64,000 nt of DNA from Desulfobulbaceae bacterium (GTDB lineage Bacteria; Desulfobacterota; Desulfobulbia; Desulfobulbales; Desulfocapsaceae), in contig JAABSV010000006.1 in NCBI GenBank assembly GCA_011390165.1, positions 1 through 64,000 on the forward strand. Direction: 5' to 3'. The translations under genes and the position numbers were made by a program. Shown piece after piece: positions 18,862 to 25,621 of the stretch (position 1 is the stretch's first letter; the number at the start of each line of letters is the position of its first letter). A model generated the notes under the pieces. The model saw only the letters and a program-made list of their open reading frames with translations, was not told the origin of the DNA and searched no databases.

Positions 18862-19770
18862 ATGTTCTGGTGTCAATCGACGTTTCTTGGCCTATTCCTT
18901 CTAACCGTCAGTTTCCTCAGTGGTTGTGCTCCCTTACAAACCTCCCAGACAGCCAGCAGACTGCAGCTGATGCCAGCCTCGCAGCCCTTTCTCCAGGCTG
19001 GAGAGTACTATATTTATGATCAGGGAACCGCCGCCATGGTGACCGACAGCAGGGACGGAAACCTGCTCTGGCATATCGGCGACCGAGGCCAGGTGGTGAG
19101 CAGTCAGGATTTTTTCCTTCCCTGGCTTGAGTGGCAGGAAGGTCAAATCAAATATCAGTCGTCGATTACCTCGGTAAACGGAAGTCTGTGGCCCCTCTCC
19201 CCGGGCAAAAAAATGGACTTCGCCGTTACCGAGACGGCAACCGGGACAGATGCCGCCACCTTACCCAAGACGGTGCAAAGAACCTGGCAGTGTCTGGTGG
19301 GGGAAAATCAGCAGGTAAGCGTTCCCGCAGGGACATTTGCCAGCCATGAGGTCATCTGCAAGAGATACTCTGGCGAAGATGGCAACTGGCGCGGTACCGA
19401 GAGATATTATTATGCTCCGGAGATAGGCCACTTTGTAAAACTGGAGAGAGAGCACCCGGTCTGGCCGAAGAAGATCTACTCACTGCAGGACTATGGTTTT
19501 GCCACTACCCGTCTGCCAGCAACTGAGCAGGGCCAGCTGCTTGATCTGCTGACCAGGCTTCTGGAGCGGGGAAAGCCCGGGGAGACGGTGGTCTGGCAGT
19601 CTCAAAGCAAAAAAGCCGCAGCAATTCTCGCCCTGTCTGGACAACAACCGACCTCAGCACAGTGTCGTATCTATAGCAGCACTTTCAGCGTGCAAGGACG
19701 TCAGAGTTCCCACCAATATCAGTCGTGCCGCAACAGCAAGGGCCAGTGGGAAAAAACGAGCAACAGGTGA
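18862..19770 (+). CDS. Lipoprotein with C-terminal surface-antigen-like domain
   Basis: A 302-residue protein with a type II signal peptide (LGLFLLTVSFLSGC; lipidated Cys22), so it is anchored to the outer or inner membrane. The middle region (about 40-230) is an unrecognised beta-rich domain. The C-terminus (about 262-302, with CRIYSSTFSVQGRQ and CRNSKGQWE) resembles the short cysteine-containing C-terminal domain of Rickettsia 17-kDa/RT0821-Lpp0805 surface proteins. ATG 18862 follows a GGAGG site. It is the first gene of a same-strand series with the Gly/Ser protein 69 nt downstream, and its base composition is less GC-rich than the surrounding genes. Confidence 0.7.
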   Translation: MFWCQSTFLGLFLLTVSFLSGCAPLQTSQTASRLQLMPASQPFLQAGEYYIYDQGTAAMVTDSRDGNLLWHIGDRGQVVSSQDFFLPWLEWQEGQIKYQSSITSVNGSLWPLSPGKKMDFAVTETATGTDAATLPKTVQRTWQCLVGENQQVSVPAGTFASHEVICKRYSGEDGNWRGTERYYYAPEIGHFVKLEREHPVWPKKIYSLQDYGFATTRLPATEQGQLLDLLTRLLERGKPGETVVWQSQSKKAAAILALSGQQPTSAQCRIYSSTFSVQGRQSSHQYQSCRNSKGQWEKTSNR

Positions 19771-19839
19771 ACCGCACAGCCTGCCGGGGAGATACCAAGA
19801 TGATATTTTCCGAAACAGGCTGTTGATGGAGGACAAACG

Positions 19840-20406
19840 ATGAAAAAGATGAAGGATAGCTCTGTTTATGAAATATCAGCAAGTTACTGCGAGCAACAGC
19901 TGAGCCGGAGAGAGGCTATGGTCCGCCTGGGTCTTGTTGTGGTTGCCGGCTATGTAGCCCCCACCATGCTGACCATCAGTGACGCCAAAGCCCAGCCCGG
20001 AGGCAGCTCCGGCAGTGGCGGTTCCAGCGGTTCCAGCGGCTCCGGCAGTGGTGGTTCCAGCGGCAGCGGCGGCTCCAGCGGCTCCGGCAGCGGTGGCTCC
20101 AGCGGCTCCGGCAGCGGTGGCTCCAGCGGCTCCGGCAGCGGTGGCTCCAGCGGCTCCGGCAGCGGTGGTTCCAGCGGCTCCGGCAGCGGTGGTTCCAGCG
20201 GCACTTCGGGAAGCCGCTCCAGTGATGGTTCCTCAGGGAGTCTTGGATCCAGTGGTGGGTCAGGAAGCCGGGGTCTCGCTGGCGTATCTTCCTCCAGCAC
20301 CGGCCCCAGCAGCTCAACCGCCGGTTCACAGGGCACATCCGGAATTCAGGATCAAAGCAGCAGACAGGGCTCTTCTCTTGATGACTTCCTGGCCGGCAGT
20401 ATTTAA
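19840..20406 (+). CDS. Tat-exported Gly/Ser-repeat protein; possible modified peptide precursor
   Basis: A 188-residue protein of unknown function. Residues 1-51 look like a leader with a twin-arginine signal: SRREAM (22-27), a hydrophobic stretch (MVRLGLVVVAGYVAPTML), and an AKA cleavage site before Gln52. Residues 53-121 are nearly pure Gly and Ser in an 8-residue repeat (GGSSGSGS). Residues 122-188 remain Ser-rich and end in GSSLDDFLAGSI, which could be a recognition tail. A GGAGG ribosome site precedes ATG 19840. The kinase-like and PqqD-like genes follow directly. Together this suggests a secreted protein whose Ser residues are modified, but no experimental family is known to me. Confidence 0.75.
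   Translation: MKKMKDSSVYEISASYCEQQLSRREAMVRLGLVVVAGYVAPTMLTISDAKAQPGGSSGSGGSSGSSGSGSGGSSGSGGSSGSGSGGSSGSGSGGSSGSGSGGSSGSGSGGSSGSGSGGSSGTSGSRSSDGSSGSLGSSGGSGSRGLAGVSSSSTGPSSSTAGSQGTSGIQDQSSRQGSSLDDFLAGSI
20071..20205 (+). repeat. 24-bp coding tandem repeat (GGSSGSGS)
   Basis: About 5.5 copies of a 24-bp unit containing GGCTCCGGCAGCGGTGGC encode the Gly/Ser octapeptide. Copies are almost identical, with silent GGC/GGT and TCC changes, suggesting recent expansion. Confidence 0.9.
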
Positions 20407-20440
20407 CGAGCGAACCTGACCTGGAGATACGAACCTCCCG

Positions 20441-21286
20441 ATGGCTGAGAAGCGGCTGGTACGGTTGCGTGGTCTCAAACGGCTGATCCTCTTTGACGGC
20501 ACCGTCGAGTTGCTGGATCTCTGTAACCGGGTGTTCGCTGATTTCAGCGAAGAAAGCCGGGCCCACATGAACCGAGACAACCTGGCCGCAGTTATCAGAC
20601 GTGATTCTGACTGGTATGTACGACGTTCCCGTTGGCTACCGGAGGCCGTGAGGCATAACGATGCCCTGGAGGCGGTCTGTGATCTGACCGTCGACTATTT
20701 CCACTGCTTCAGCGAGGATAACCCCGGGACCCTTTGCCTGCATACTGCTGCTGCCAAGGTGGGTTCAGGATTGATGCTTTTTCCCGGCTATTACCGCCAG
20801 GGAAAGAGTCTGTTTACTGCCCATCTGGCCGCCCAGGGAATCGAAATCTTCACTGATGACGCACTGCCGGTTGACGATGATAATGGTTTTGGCACAGCCA
20901 TGGGCCTGTATCCCAGGCTGCGACAGCCTTTGCCGGACACCACTCCAGGGGCGGTATTGTCCTTCATCCGTTCAAGGATCTCAGTGGAAAACCAGAACTA
21001 TATCTATCTCGCTCTGAAGCCGGGAGAACTTGCGGAGTTCGGAACCCGGGAAAAGATCACCGGAATCACCCTGCTTCACCGGGAGAGGGGAAGAACGGCA
21101 GAACTGGAGGAAGTGTCACGGGCAGCTGTGGTCAAGGAGCTGATTTTGAGAAACTTTGCTAAAGATATTGAGGCACTGGAGATCTTGGATCGGGTGATGG
21201 CCATGGTTGCGGCGAGCGACTGCTACCGGCTCTGCTACGATGACCCAGCCCAGGCGGCTGCCCTGATTGCCCGGGAACTGGCATAG
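20441..21286 (+). CDS. HprK-related serine kinase-like protein
   Basis: A 281-residue protein resembling the HPr kinase/phosphorylase-related kinases that sit next to PqqD-like genes (the HPr-rel-A type of system). A Walker A motif GYYRQGKS is visible at about residues 119-126 after a beta-rich N-terminal part. An acidic FTDDALPVDDDNG segment follows and could bind metal. The true HprK capsid-type motifs are not complete, so the substrate is probably not HPr. It lies 34 nt after the Gly/Ser gene and 5 nt before the PqqD-like gene, so the three genes are very likely one operon. I infer that it modifies Ser residues of the Gly/Ser protein or its relatives. Confidence 0.72.
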   Translation: MAEKRLVRLRGLKRLILFDGTVELLDLCNRVFADFSEESRAHMNRDNLAAVIRRDSDWYVRRSRWLPEAVRHNDALEAVCDLTVDYFHCFSEDNPGTLCLHTAAAKVGSGLMLFPGYYRQGKSLFTAHLAAQGIEIFTDDALPVDDDNGFGTAMGLYPRLRQPLPDTTPGAVLSFIRSRISVENQNYIYLALKPGELAEFGTREKITGITLLHRERGRTAELEEVSRAAVVKELILRNFAKDIEALEILDRVMAMVAASDCYRLCYDDPAQAAALIARELA

Positions 21287-21291
21287 AAGAT

Positions 21292-21594
21292 ATGGGCTCG
21301 ACAAAAATTGACCCGGAACAGTTCCTGATAAAAGAGCCCACTGTGGTCGTCAGAGAGGTAGGGGATGAGGCTTTTCTGGTTCACGCCGAGGCAATCCTGC
21401 ACCTCAACCCGCTGGCCGCTGCTCTCTGGAAACTGCTGGATCAACCCTGCAGCATCAGGCAGGCGGTGGACCTGCTGCACACAGTCTACCCCGAGGCCAG
21501 CCGTCAGCAGCTCGACAAGGATGTCGAGCTGCTGTTTGCACAGATGCTTGGCAAGAACCTGCTCCAAACTGTCGACCTGGGTGAGCAGTTCTGA
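21292..21594 (+). CDS. PqqD-family peptide chaperone / RiPP recognition element
   Basis: A 100-residue protein with the winged-helix PqqD fold pattern: VVREVGDEAFLVHAEAILHLNPLAAALWKLLDQP followed by the helical SIRQAVDLLHTVYP. PqqD-type proteins bind leader peptides and present them to modifying enzymes. The ATG is only 5 nt after the kinase stop codon. The obvious candidate client is the Gly/Ser-repeat protein two genes upstream. Confidence 0.82.
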   Translation: MGSTKIDPEQFLIKEPTVVVREVGDEAFLVHAEAILHLNPLAAALWKLLDQPCSIRQAVDLLHTVYPEASRQQLDKDVELLFAQMLGKNLLQTVDLGEQF

Positions 21595-21758
21595 CCTACT
21601 CCCGCCAAGTCAGGACGGGCCATTGCCACAGCAGAGAGTACCATCCCCGTCACCGTGCCAAGAATGCCTGACGCCAGTTCCTGAACCATCCAGGCCCCGG
21701 CGTTTTTCTCTTGAAGATGCTTGCGCACCGCCTTTTTCTGCTTGCCAGCCTCGGCCAT
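21504..21758 (-). CDS. Possible small membrane protein antisense to the pqqD-like 3' end
   Basis: An 84-residue minus-strand frame begins KKAVRKHLQEKN and has a plausible membrane helix (ELASGILGTVTGMVLSAVAM). A GGAG lies 11 nt before the ATG. Its last 30 residues are read antisense to the PqqD-like gene and look like shadow sequence. It may be a short real gene, a degraded gene or chance. No other gene is evident in the 244-nt gap 21595-21838. Confidence 0.25.
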   Translation of the reverse strand: MAEAGKQKKAVRKHLQEKNAGAWMVQELASGILGTVTGMVLSAVAMARPDLAGVGQNCSPRSTVWSRFLPSICANSSSTSLSSC

Positions 21759-21838
21759 TGCTGACTACACTCCTCTTCACCACTTCCGTCCATCTCCCGG
21801 CCGCAGGGCCCAAACACCCACCCCAACCTGGAGGCCAC

Positions 21839-23059
21839 ATGGTCCGTCTGTCCCAGTACAGCGAGAGTGAACGGCAGCATCTCCTCGATCTTCCTTGTCC
21901 GACCTTCGCCACCACCCCCTTCGTTTCCGGCCCACCACTGGCCGAGGCTCGGGTTGCCCTGCTCTCCACCGCCGGTCTGCACCGCCTTACAGACCGGCCT
22001 TTTGCGGTGGGGGAGAGCGGCTACCGCCTTATCCCCAAAGGGGTCAAGGCCAACGAACTGATCATGAGCCATATCTCCACCAATTTCGACCGCACCGGCT
22101 TTCAGCAGGACGTGAATATGGTCTTCCCCCTTGACCGGCTCAATGAGTTGGCCGACGAGGGAGTGATCGCCAGCGTCGCCGACTACCATTACTCCTTCAT
22201 GGGGGCCACCGATCCTGGCGGCATGGCTGATGAGGCGCGCGGCCTCGCCGAGATTCTGAAAAAAGACCAGGTTAATGCGGTGCTGCTGGTACCTGTCTGA
22301 CCCAACTGCACGCGCGCCGTGGGCGGGCTGGCACACTATCTCGAAGCAGCGGGCATTGCCACCACCCAGATCAGCCTGATCAGGGAACACACCGCAATCA
22401 TTCGTCCACCCCGGGCCCTCTGGGTCTCCTTTCCCCTCGGCCGGCCGCTGGGTATTCCCAACAATCCCGGTTTCCAGCGCGATGTGCTGCGGCAGTGTCT
22501 GCAGCTGCTCGAGTGTCCGGCCGGGCCGGTGCTGCAGGACTACCCCCACGACGCCGAGGAGGTGGCCGGTGAGCCTGCCCCCCTCGCCTGTCCGGTCAAC
22601 TTTGCGCCGCCAGCCGATCTTTCCACCGATCTTGGCAGCCTGCTCCACCGCTTTCGGGCCGAGGTGGCCACCATGGAGACCTGGTACGGCTTGGCCGGTG
22701 AGCGGAAAAATCGCCCGGCCGCCCCGATCAGCGGCCTCTCCCCGGCGCGCCTTGCCGAAATCTGTATCGATTTTCTTGAGGGGAAAGAGGTGGCGGTGGC
22801 CGGCGACGGCCAGACGCTTGCCGACCTCCTGCGCACAGCCGCTGAAGACCTGCGCAGCTGCTACTTTGCCGCCATCCTCGCTCAACCGGGGCAGTCCACC
22901 GACCCGGGTAAGCTGGCCGACTGGTTTTGGGGGGAGACCTGTGCCGCCAGGGTGATCAACGAGGTGCGGCAGCGCTGCCTCGACCACCCGGGCAAAGGAA
23001 TGCGCCTGGCCGGCAAACTCCTCCTTATCCCGCGCAACCAGATGCACCGTTTCGTATGA
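21839..23059 (+). CDS. PrdB/GrdB-like reductase selenoprotein (selenocysteine at UGA 22298)
   Basis: Two open stretches in the same frame are separated by a single TGA at 22298-22300. Read as selenocysteine (residue 154), they give one 406-residue protein. The N-terminal half matches the D-proline reductase PrdB / glycine reductase selenoprotein B family: VFPLDRLNELADEGVI, then VLLVPV-U-PNCTRAVGGL, aligning with the PrdB pattern of Sec followed by Cys three residues later. LGRPLGIPNN follows. The C-terminal 170 residues extend beyond classical PrdB. A candidate SECIS hairpin follows the UGA. GGAGG precedes ATG 21839. The partner subunits of proline or glycine reductase are not in the window, so the substrate is unknown; members of this looser family may reduce other substrates. 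Confidence 0.85.
22298..22327 (+). promoter_or_regulatory. Selenocysteine UGA and candidate bacterial SECIS hairpin
   Basis: Directly after the UGA, CCC (22301-22303) can pair with GGG (22325-22327), and CACG (22309-22312) with CGTG (22318-22321) across a 5-nt loop. Position and size fit bacterial SECIS elements bound by SelB, but the fold is short and was judged by eye. Confidence 0.5.
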
Positions 23060-23062
23060 GGG

Positions 23063-23087
23063 GGCTGCCTGCTGGTTGACGGCAGCC
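23063..23087. terminator. Hairpin between convergent selenoprotein gene and hutC
   Basis: GGCTGCC (23063-23069) pairs with GGCAGCC (23081-23087). There is no U-run, so termination is uncertain. Confidence 0.35.
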
Positions 23088-23090
23088 GGC

Positions 23091-23831
23091 TCAGGTCAGG
23101 CTGATGGTGGTGAGTGAGGAGGGGTGGAATCTCCCCCCCAGGGTGTAGCGGGAGCCTGGGTAGTAGAAGGTGCTGAAGGTGGCGACCTGCTCCCCCACCC
23201 AGGTCTTGCGGTGCAGGGCCAGGCAGGGTTCGGCGCTGTTCACCTGGAGGAGATCGCGAATCCAGCGGTCGGGGATGAGGGCCTCGACCACATGCTCGAT
23301 GGAACTCACCGGGGCGACGCTGAGCAGATATTCGCTGGCGGTGCAGCGGGTGAAATCCTGCTCGAGATAGTGCGGGGCAACGGCCGGGTTGATATAGCGG
23401 CAGCCCACCTGGATCGGCACGTCGTTGTCCTTGTGGACGATCACCGAGTAGTAGACAGTGCTGTAGGGGGCGAGCTGCATTGCCGCCGCCAGCTGCGGGC
23501 TGGCCTTCTCTTCCTGGAGGACGTGTACGGTGCAGGAGTGGCGTCCACCGCGGGCGCGGATCTCCTCGGCGATGGAACGGATCTCGAGGAGCGGTGACTG
23601 AGGCTTTCTCTCGGCGACAAAGGTGCCGCGCCCCTGTACCCGCCTGATCCGGCCCTCGTCACTCAGTTCGCGCAGGGCGCGGTTGACCGTCATCCGCGAG
23701 ACGTTGAGGGTGGTGACCAGTTCGGTCTCGGAGGGGATGCGCATCCCGGTGGCCAGTTCACCACTGTCGATCTTGTCGCTGATAAACTCCTTGACCTGAC
23801 GATAGAGGGGCTGCCGTGCCGATTGGTCCAT
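23091..23831 (-). CDS. hutC: Histidine-utilisation repressor (GntR family, HutC)
   Basis: A 246-residue GntR/HutC regulator. The N-terminal winged helix (PSETELVTTLNVSRMTVNRAL, RRVQGRGTFVAE) is followed by a UTRA ligand-binding domain (about 80-240). HutC proteins repress hut genes and are released by urocanate. It lies 40 nt downstream of hutH on the same strand, so it is probably part of a hutH-hutC transcript and autoregulated through the palindromes at 25498-25562. Confidence 0.93.
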   Translation of the reverse strand: MDQSARQPLYRQVKEFISDKIDSGELATGMRIPSETELVTTLNVSRMTVNRALRELSDEGRIRRVQGRGTFVAERKPQSPLLEIRSIAEEIRARGGRHSCTVHVLQEEKASPQLAAAMQLAPYSTVYYSVIVHKDNDVPIQVGCRYINPAVAPHYLEQDFTRCTASEYLLSVAPVSSIEHVVEALIPDRWIRDLLQVNSAEPCLALHRKTWVGEQVATFSTFYYPGSRYTLGGRFHPSSLTTISLT

Positions 23832-23844
23832 TTTCTTGCCGATT

Positions 23845-23880
23845 CTCAGTTGACCTGCTCAGTTGACCTGCTCAGTTGGC
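23845..23880. repeat. 13-bp tandem repeat at the hutH stop codon
   Basis: CTCAGTTGACCTG is repeated at 23845 and 23858, with a third partial copy at 23871 that includes the hutH stop. The period matches other arrays in the window. Confidence 0.8.
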
Positions 23881-25410
23881 CAGGCTGGGGAGCAGCCCGG
23901 TGGTGACCAGGTGGTTGAAGGCCCCGGACTGGATCAGCTCCTGGGCCTTTTTGATGTCCGGGGCAAAGTAGCGATCCTGATCGTAGAAGGCCACTTCCCG
24001 GCGCACGAGTCCTTTGGCTTCTTGCAAGAGCGGCGAGCTCTTCAGCGGTGCCCGGAAGTCGACGCCCTGACAGGCGGCGAGGAGTTCAATGGCCAGCACC
24101 CCGGCGGTGTTGTCGGCCATCTCGGACAGTCGTCGGGCGGCAAAGGCGGCCATGGAGACATGGTCTTCCTGGTTGGCCGAGGTGGGCAGGCTGTCCACCG
24201 AGGCGGGGTGGGCCAGGGATTTGTTCTCACTGGCCAGGGCGGCGGAGGTGACCTGGGCGATCATGAAGCCGGAGTTGAGGCCCCCTTTTTCCACCAGGAA
24301 GGGGGGGAGTTTCGACATGTGGCTGTCGATCAGCAGGGCGATTCGCCGCTCGGCCAGGGCGCCGATTTCGGCAATGGCCAGGGCGAGGTTGTCGGCCGCC
24401 ATGGCGATGGGTTCGGCGTGGAAGTTGCCGCCGGAGATGATGTCGTTTTCTCTGGCGAAGACCAGCGGGTTGTCGGAGACCCCGTTGGCCTCGATCAGGA
24501 TGGTCTCGGCGGCGGTTCTGATCTGGCCGAGGCAGGCCCCCATCACCTGCGGCTGGCAGCGCAGGGAGTAGGGGTCCTGCACCGCCTCGCAATCCTTGTG
24601 GGAGATCTCGATCTCGCTGTGGGCGAGGAGGTGGCGGTAGCAGGCGGCAACGTCGATCTGGGTGCGATGGCCGCGCACCTCGTGAATAAGCGGCTCGAAG
24701 GGGCGGCGGCTGCCCAGGGCGGCATCGACACAGAGGCTGCCGCTGACCATGGCGGCGGCAAACAGCTCCTCGGCGGCGAACAGCCCCTCAAGGGCGAGGG
24801 CAGTGGAGGCCTGGGTGCCGTTGAGCAGAGCCAGGCCCTCCTTGGGCCCGAGGGTGAAGGGCTTCAGGCCGGCCAGGCGCAACCCTTCGCTGCCGGGGAG
24901 AATCTGCCCCTGGTGCTCTACCTCCCCCTCGCCGAGGAGGACGGTGCTCATGTGGGCGAGAGGGGCGAGATCTCCGGAGGCCCCCACCGAGCCCTTCTCC
25001 GGCACACGGGGGTAGATTTCGGCATTGACCAGGGCCATGAGGGCCTCAAGCACCTCCAGACGGATGCCGGAGTAGCCCCGGGCCAGGCTGTTGATCTTCA
25101 GCAGCATCATCAACCGCACGGTCGAGTTGCGCATTGGTCTGCCTACCCCGGCGGCATGGGAGAGGACAATGGAACGCTGCAGGTGCTCCAGTTCATCGGT
25201 GGGAATGATGGTGTTGGCCAGCAGGCCGAAGCCGGTGTTGATCCCGTAGATCACCCGTCCCTGACTGATAACCCTGCTGACCGTCGCCACCGCGGCGTTG
25301 ATTGCCGCCTCGCTGCCGGCGGCAAGAGAGAGGTGGACCGGCGCTTTCGCCGCCTGACGGAGTTGGGCAAGGGTCAAATTTCCCGGTTTGATGCAGAGTT
25401 CTGTGGTCAT
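23872..25410 (-). CDS. hutH: Histidine ammonia-lyase
   Basis: HutH removes ammonia from L-histidine to give urocanate, the first step of histidine degradation. The 512-residue protein carries the MIO prosthetic group triad Ala144-Ser145-Gly146 in [11 protein letters not shown], plus YGINTGFG near residue 55 and [10 protein letters not shown] near 385. ATG 25410 was chosen because the family N-terminus aligns there; the upstream frame runs through the operator region. The ribosome site is weak. It is divergent from hutU across a shared control region. Confidence 0.97.
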   Translation of the reverse strand: MTTELCIKPGNLTLAQLRQAAKAPVHLSLAAGSEAAINAAVATVSRVISQGRVIYGINTGFGLLANTIIPTDELEHLQRSIVLSHAAGVGRPMRNSTVRLMMLLKINSLARGYSGIRLEVLEALMALVNAEIYPRVPEKGSVGASGDLAPLAHMSTVLLGEGEVEHQGQILPGSEGLRLAGLKPFTLGPKEGLALLNGTQASTALALEGLFAAEELFAAAMVSGSLCVDAALGSRRPFEPLIHEVRGHRTQIDVAACYRHLLAHSEIEISHKDCEAVQDPYSLRCQPQVMGACLGQIRTAAETILIEANGVSDNPLVFARENDIISGGNFHAEPIAMAADNLALAIAEIGALAERRIALLIDSHMSKLPPFLVEKGGLNSGFMIAQVTSAALASENKSLAHPASVDSLPTSANQEDHVSMAAFAARRLSEMADNTAGVLAIELLAACQGVDFRAPLKSSPLLQEAKGLVRREVAFYDQDRYFAPDIKKAQELIQSGAFNHLVTTGLLPSLAN

Positions 25411-25496
25411 GGCAAGCTTCTGTATGAAGGGTGGGTGGTGAGGTCGGCCATCCCCGGTCGCCACTTGGCCAGGAGGGTCGGTGAATTGACCAGATG

Positions 25497-25525
25497 ATTG
25501 TATATACAAATGCGCTTCTTGACAA
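25497..25525 (-). promoter_or_regulatory. hutH promoter overlapping a HutC operator
   Basis: Minus-strand TTGTCA (25520-25525) and TACAAT (25497-25502) are 17 nt apart. The -10 lies inside the palindrome 25498-25509, so repressor bound there would block RNA polymerase. Confidence 0.6.
25498..25509. promoter_or_regulatory. HutC operator 1
   Basis: The perfect palindrome TTGTATATACAA matches the known HutC-type sites of the TTGTATnTACAA class. It overlaps the hutH -10. Confidence 0.75.
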
Positions 25526-25547
25526 GCTGTATTTCCAGTTGTACAAG
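25519..25547 (+). promoter_or_regulatory. Candidate hutU promoter
   Basis: TTGACA (25519-25524) and TACAAG (25542-25547) are 17 nt apart. The -10 overlaps a short TTGTACAA palindrome at 25539-25546, which could be a weaker third HutC site. Confidence 0.5.
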
Positions 25548-25550
25548 AGA

Positions 25551-25562
25551 TTGTATATACAA
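25551..25562. promoter_or_regulatory. HutC operator 2
   Basis: A second perfect TTGTATATACAA lies 53 bp (about five helical turns) from operator 1, just downstream of the hutU promoter and upstream of its ribosome site. Confidence 0.75.
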
Positions 25563-25621
25563 GCACGGGGGCACCCCCCCCGAAGCGACCAAAGCTTACT
25601 CAGCCAGGGGAGGAGAAAACC

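Noticed and set aside
22298-22300. TGA as a nonsense mutation (pseudogene) splitting the reductase gene
   Set aside because: The frame is intact on both sides with no other lesion, and the position coincides with the Sec residue of PrdB-type proteins.
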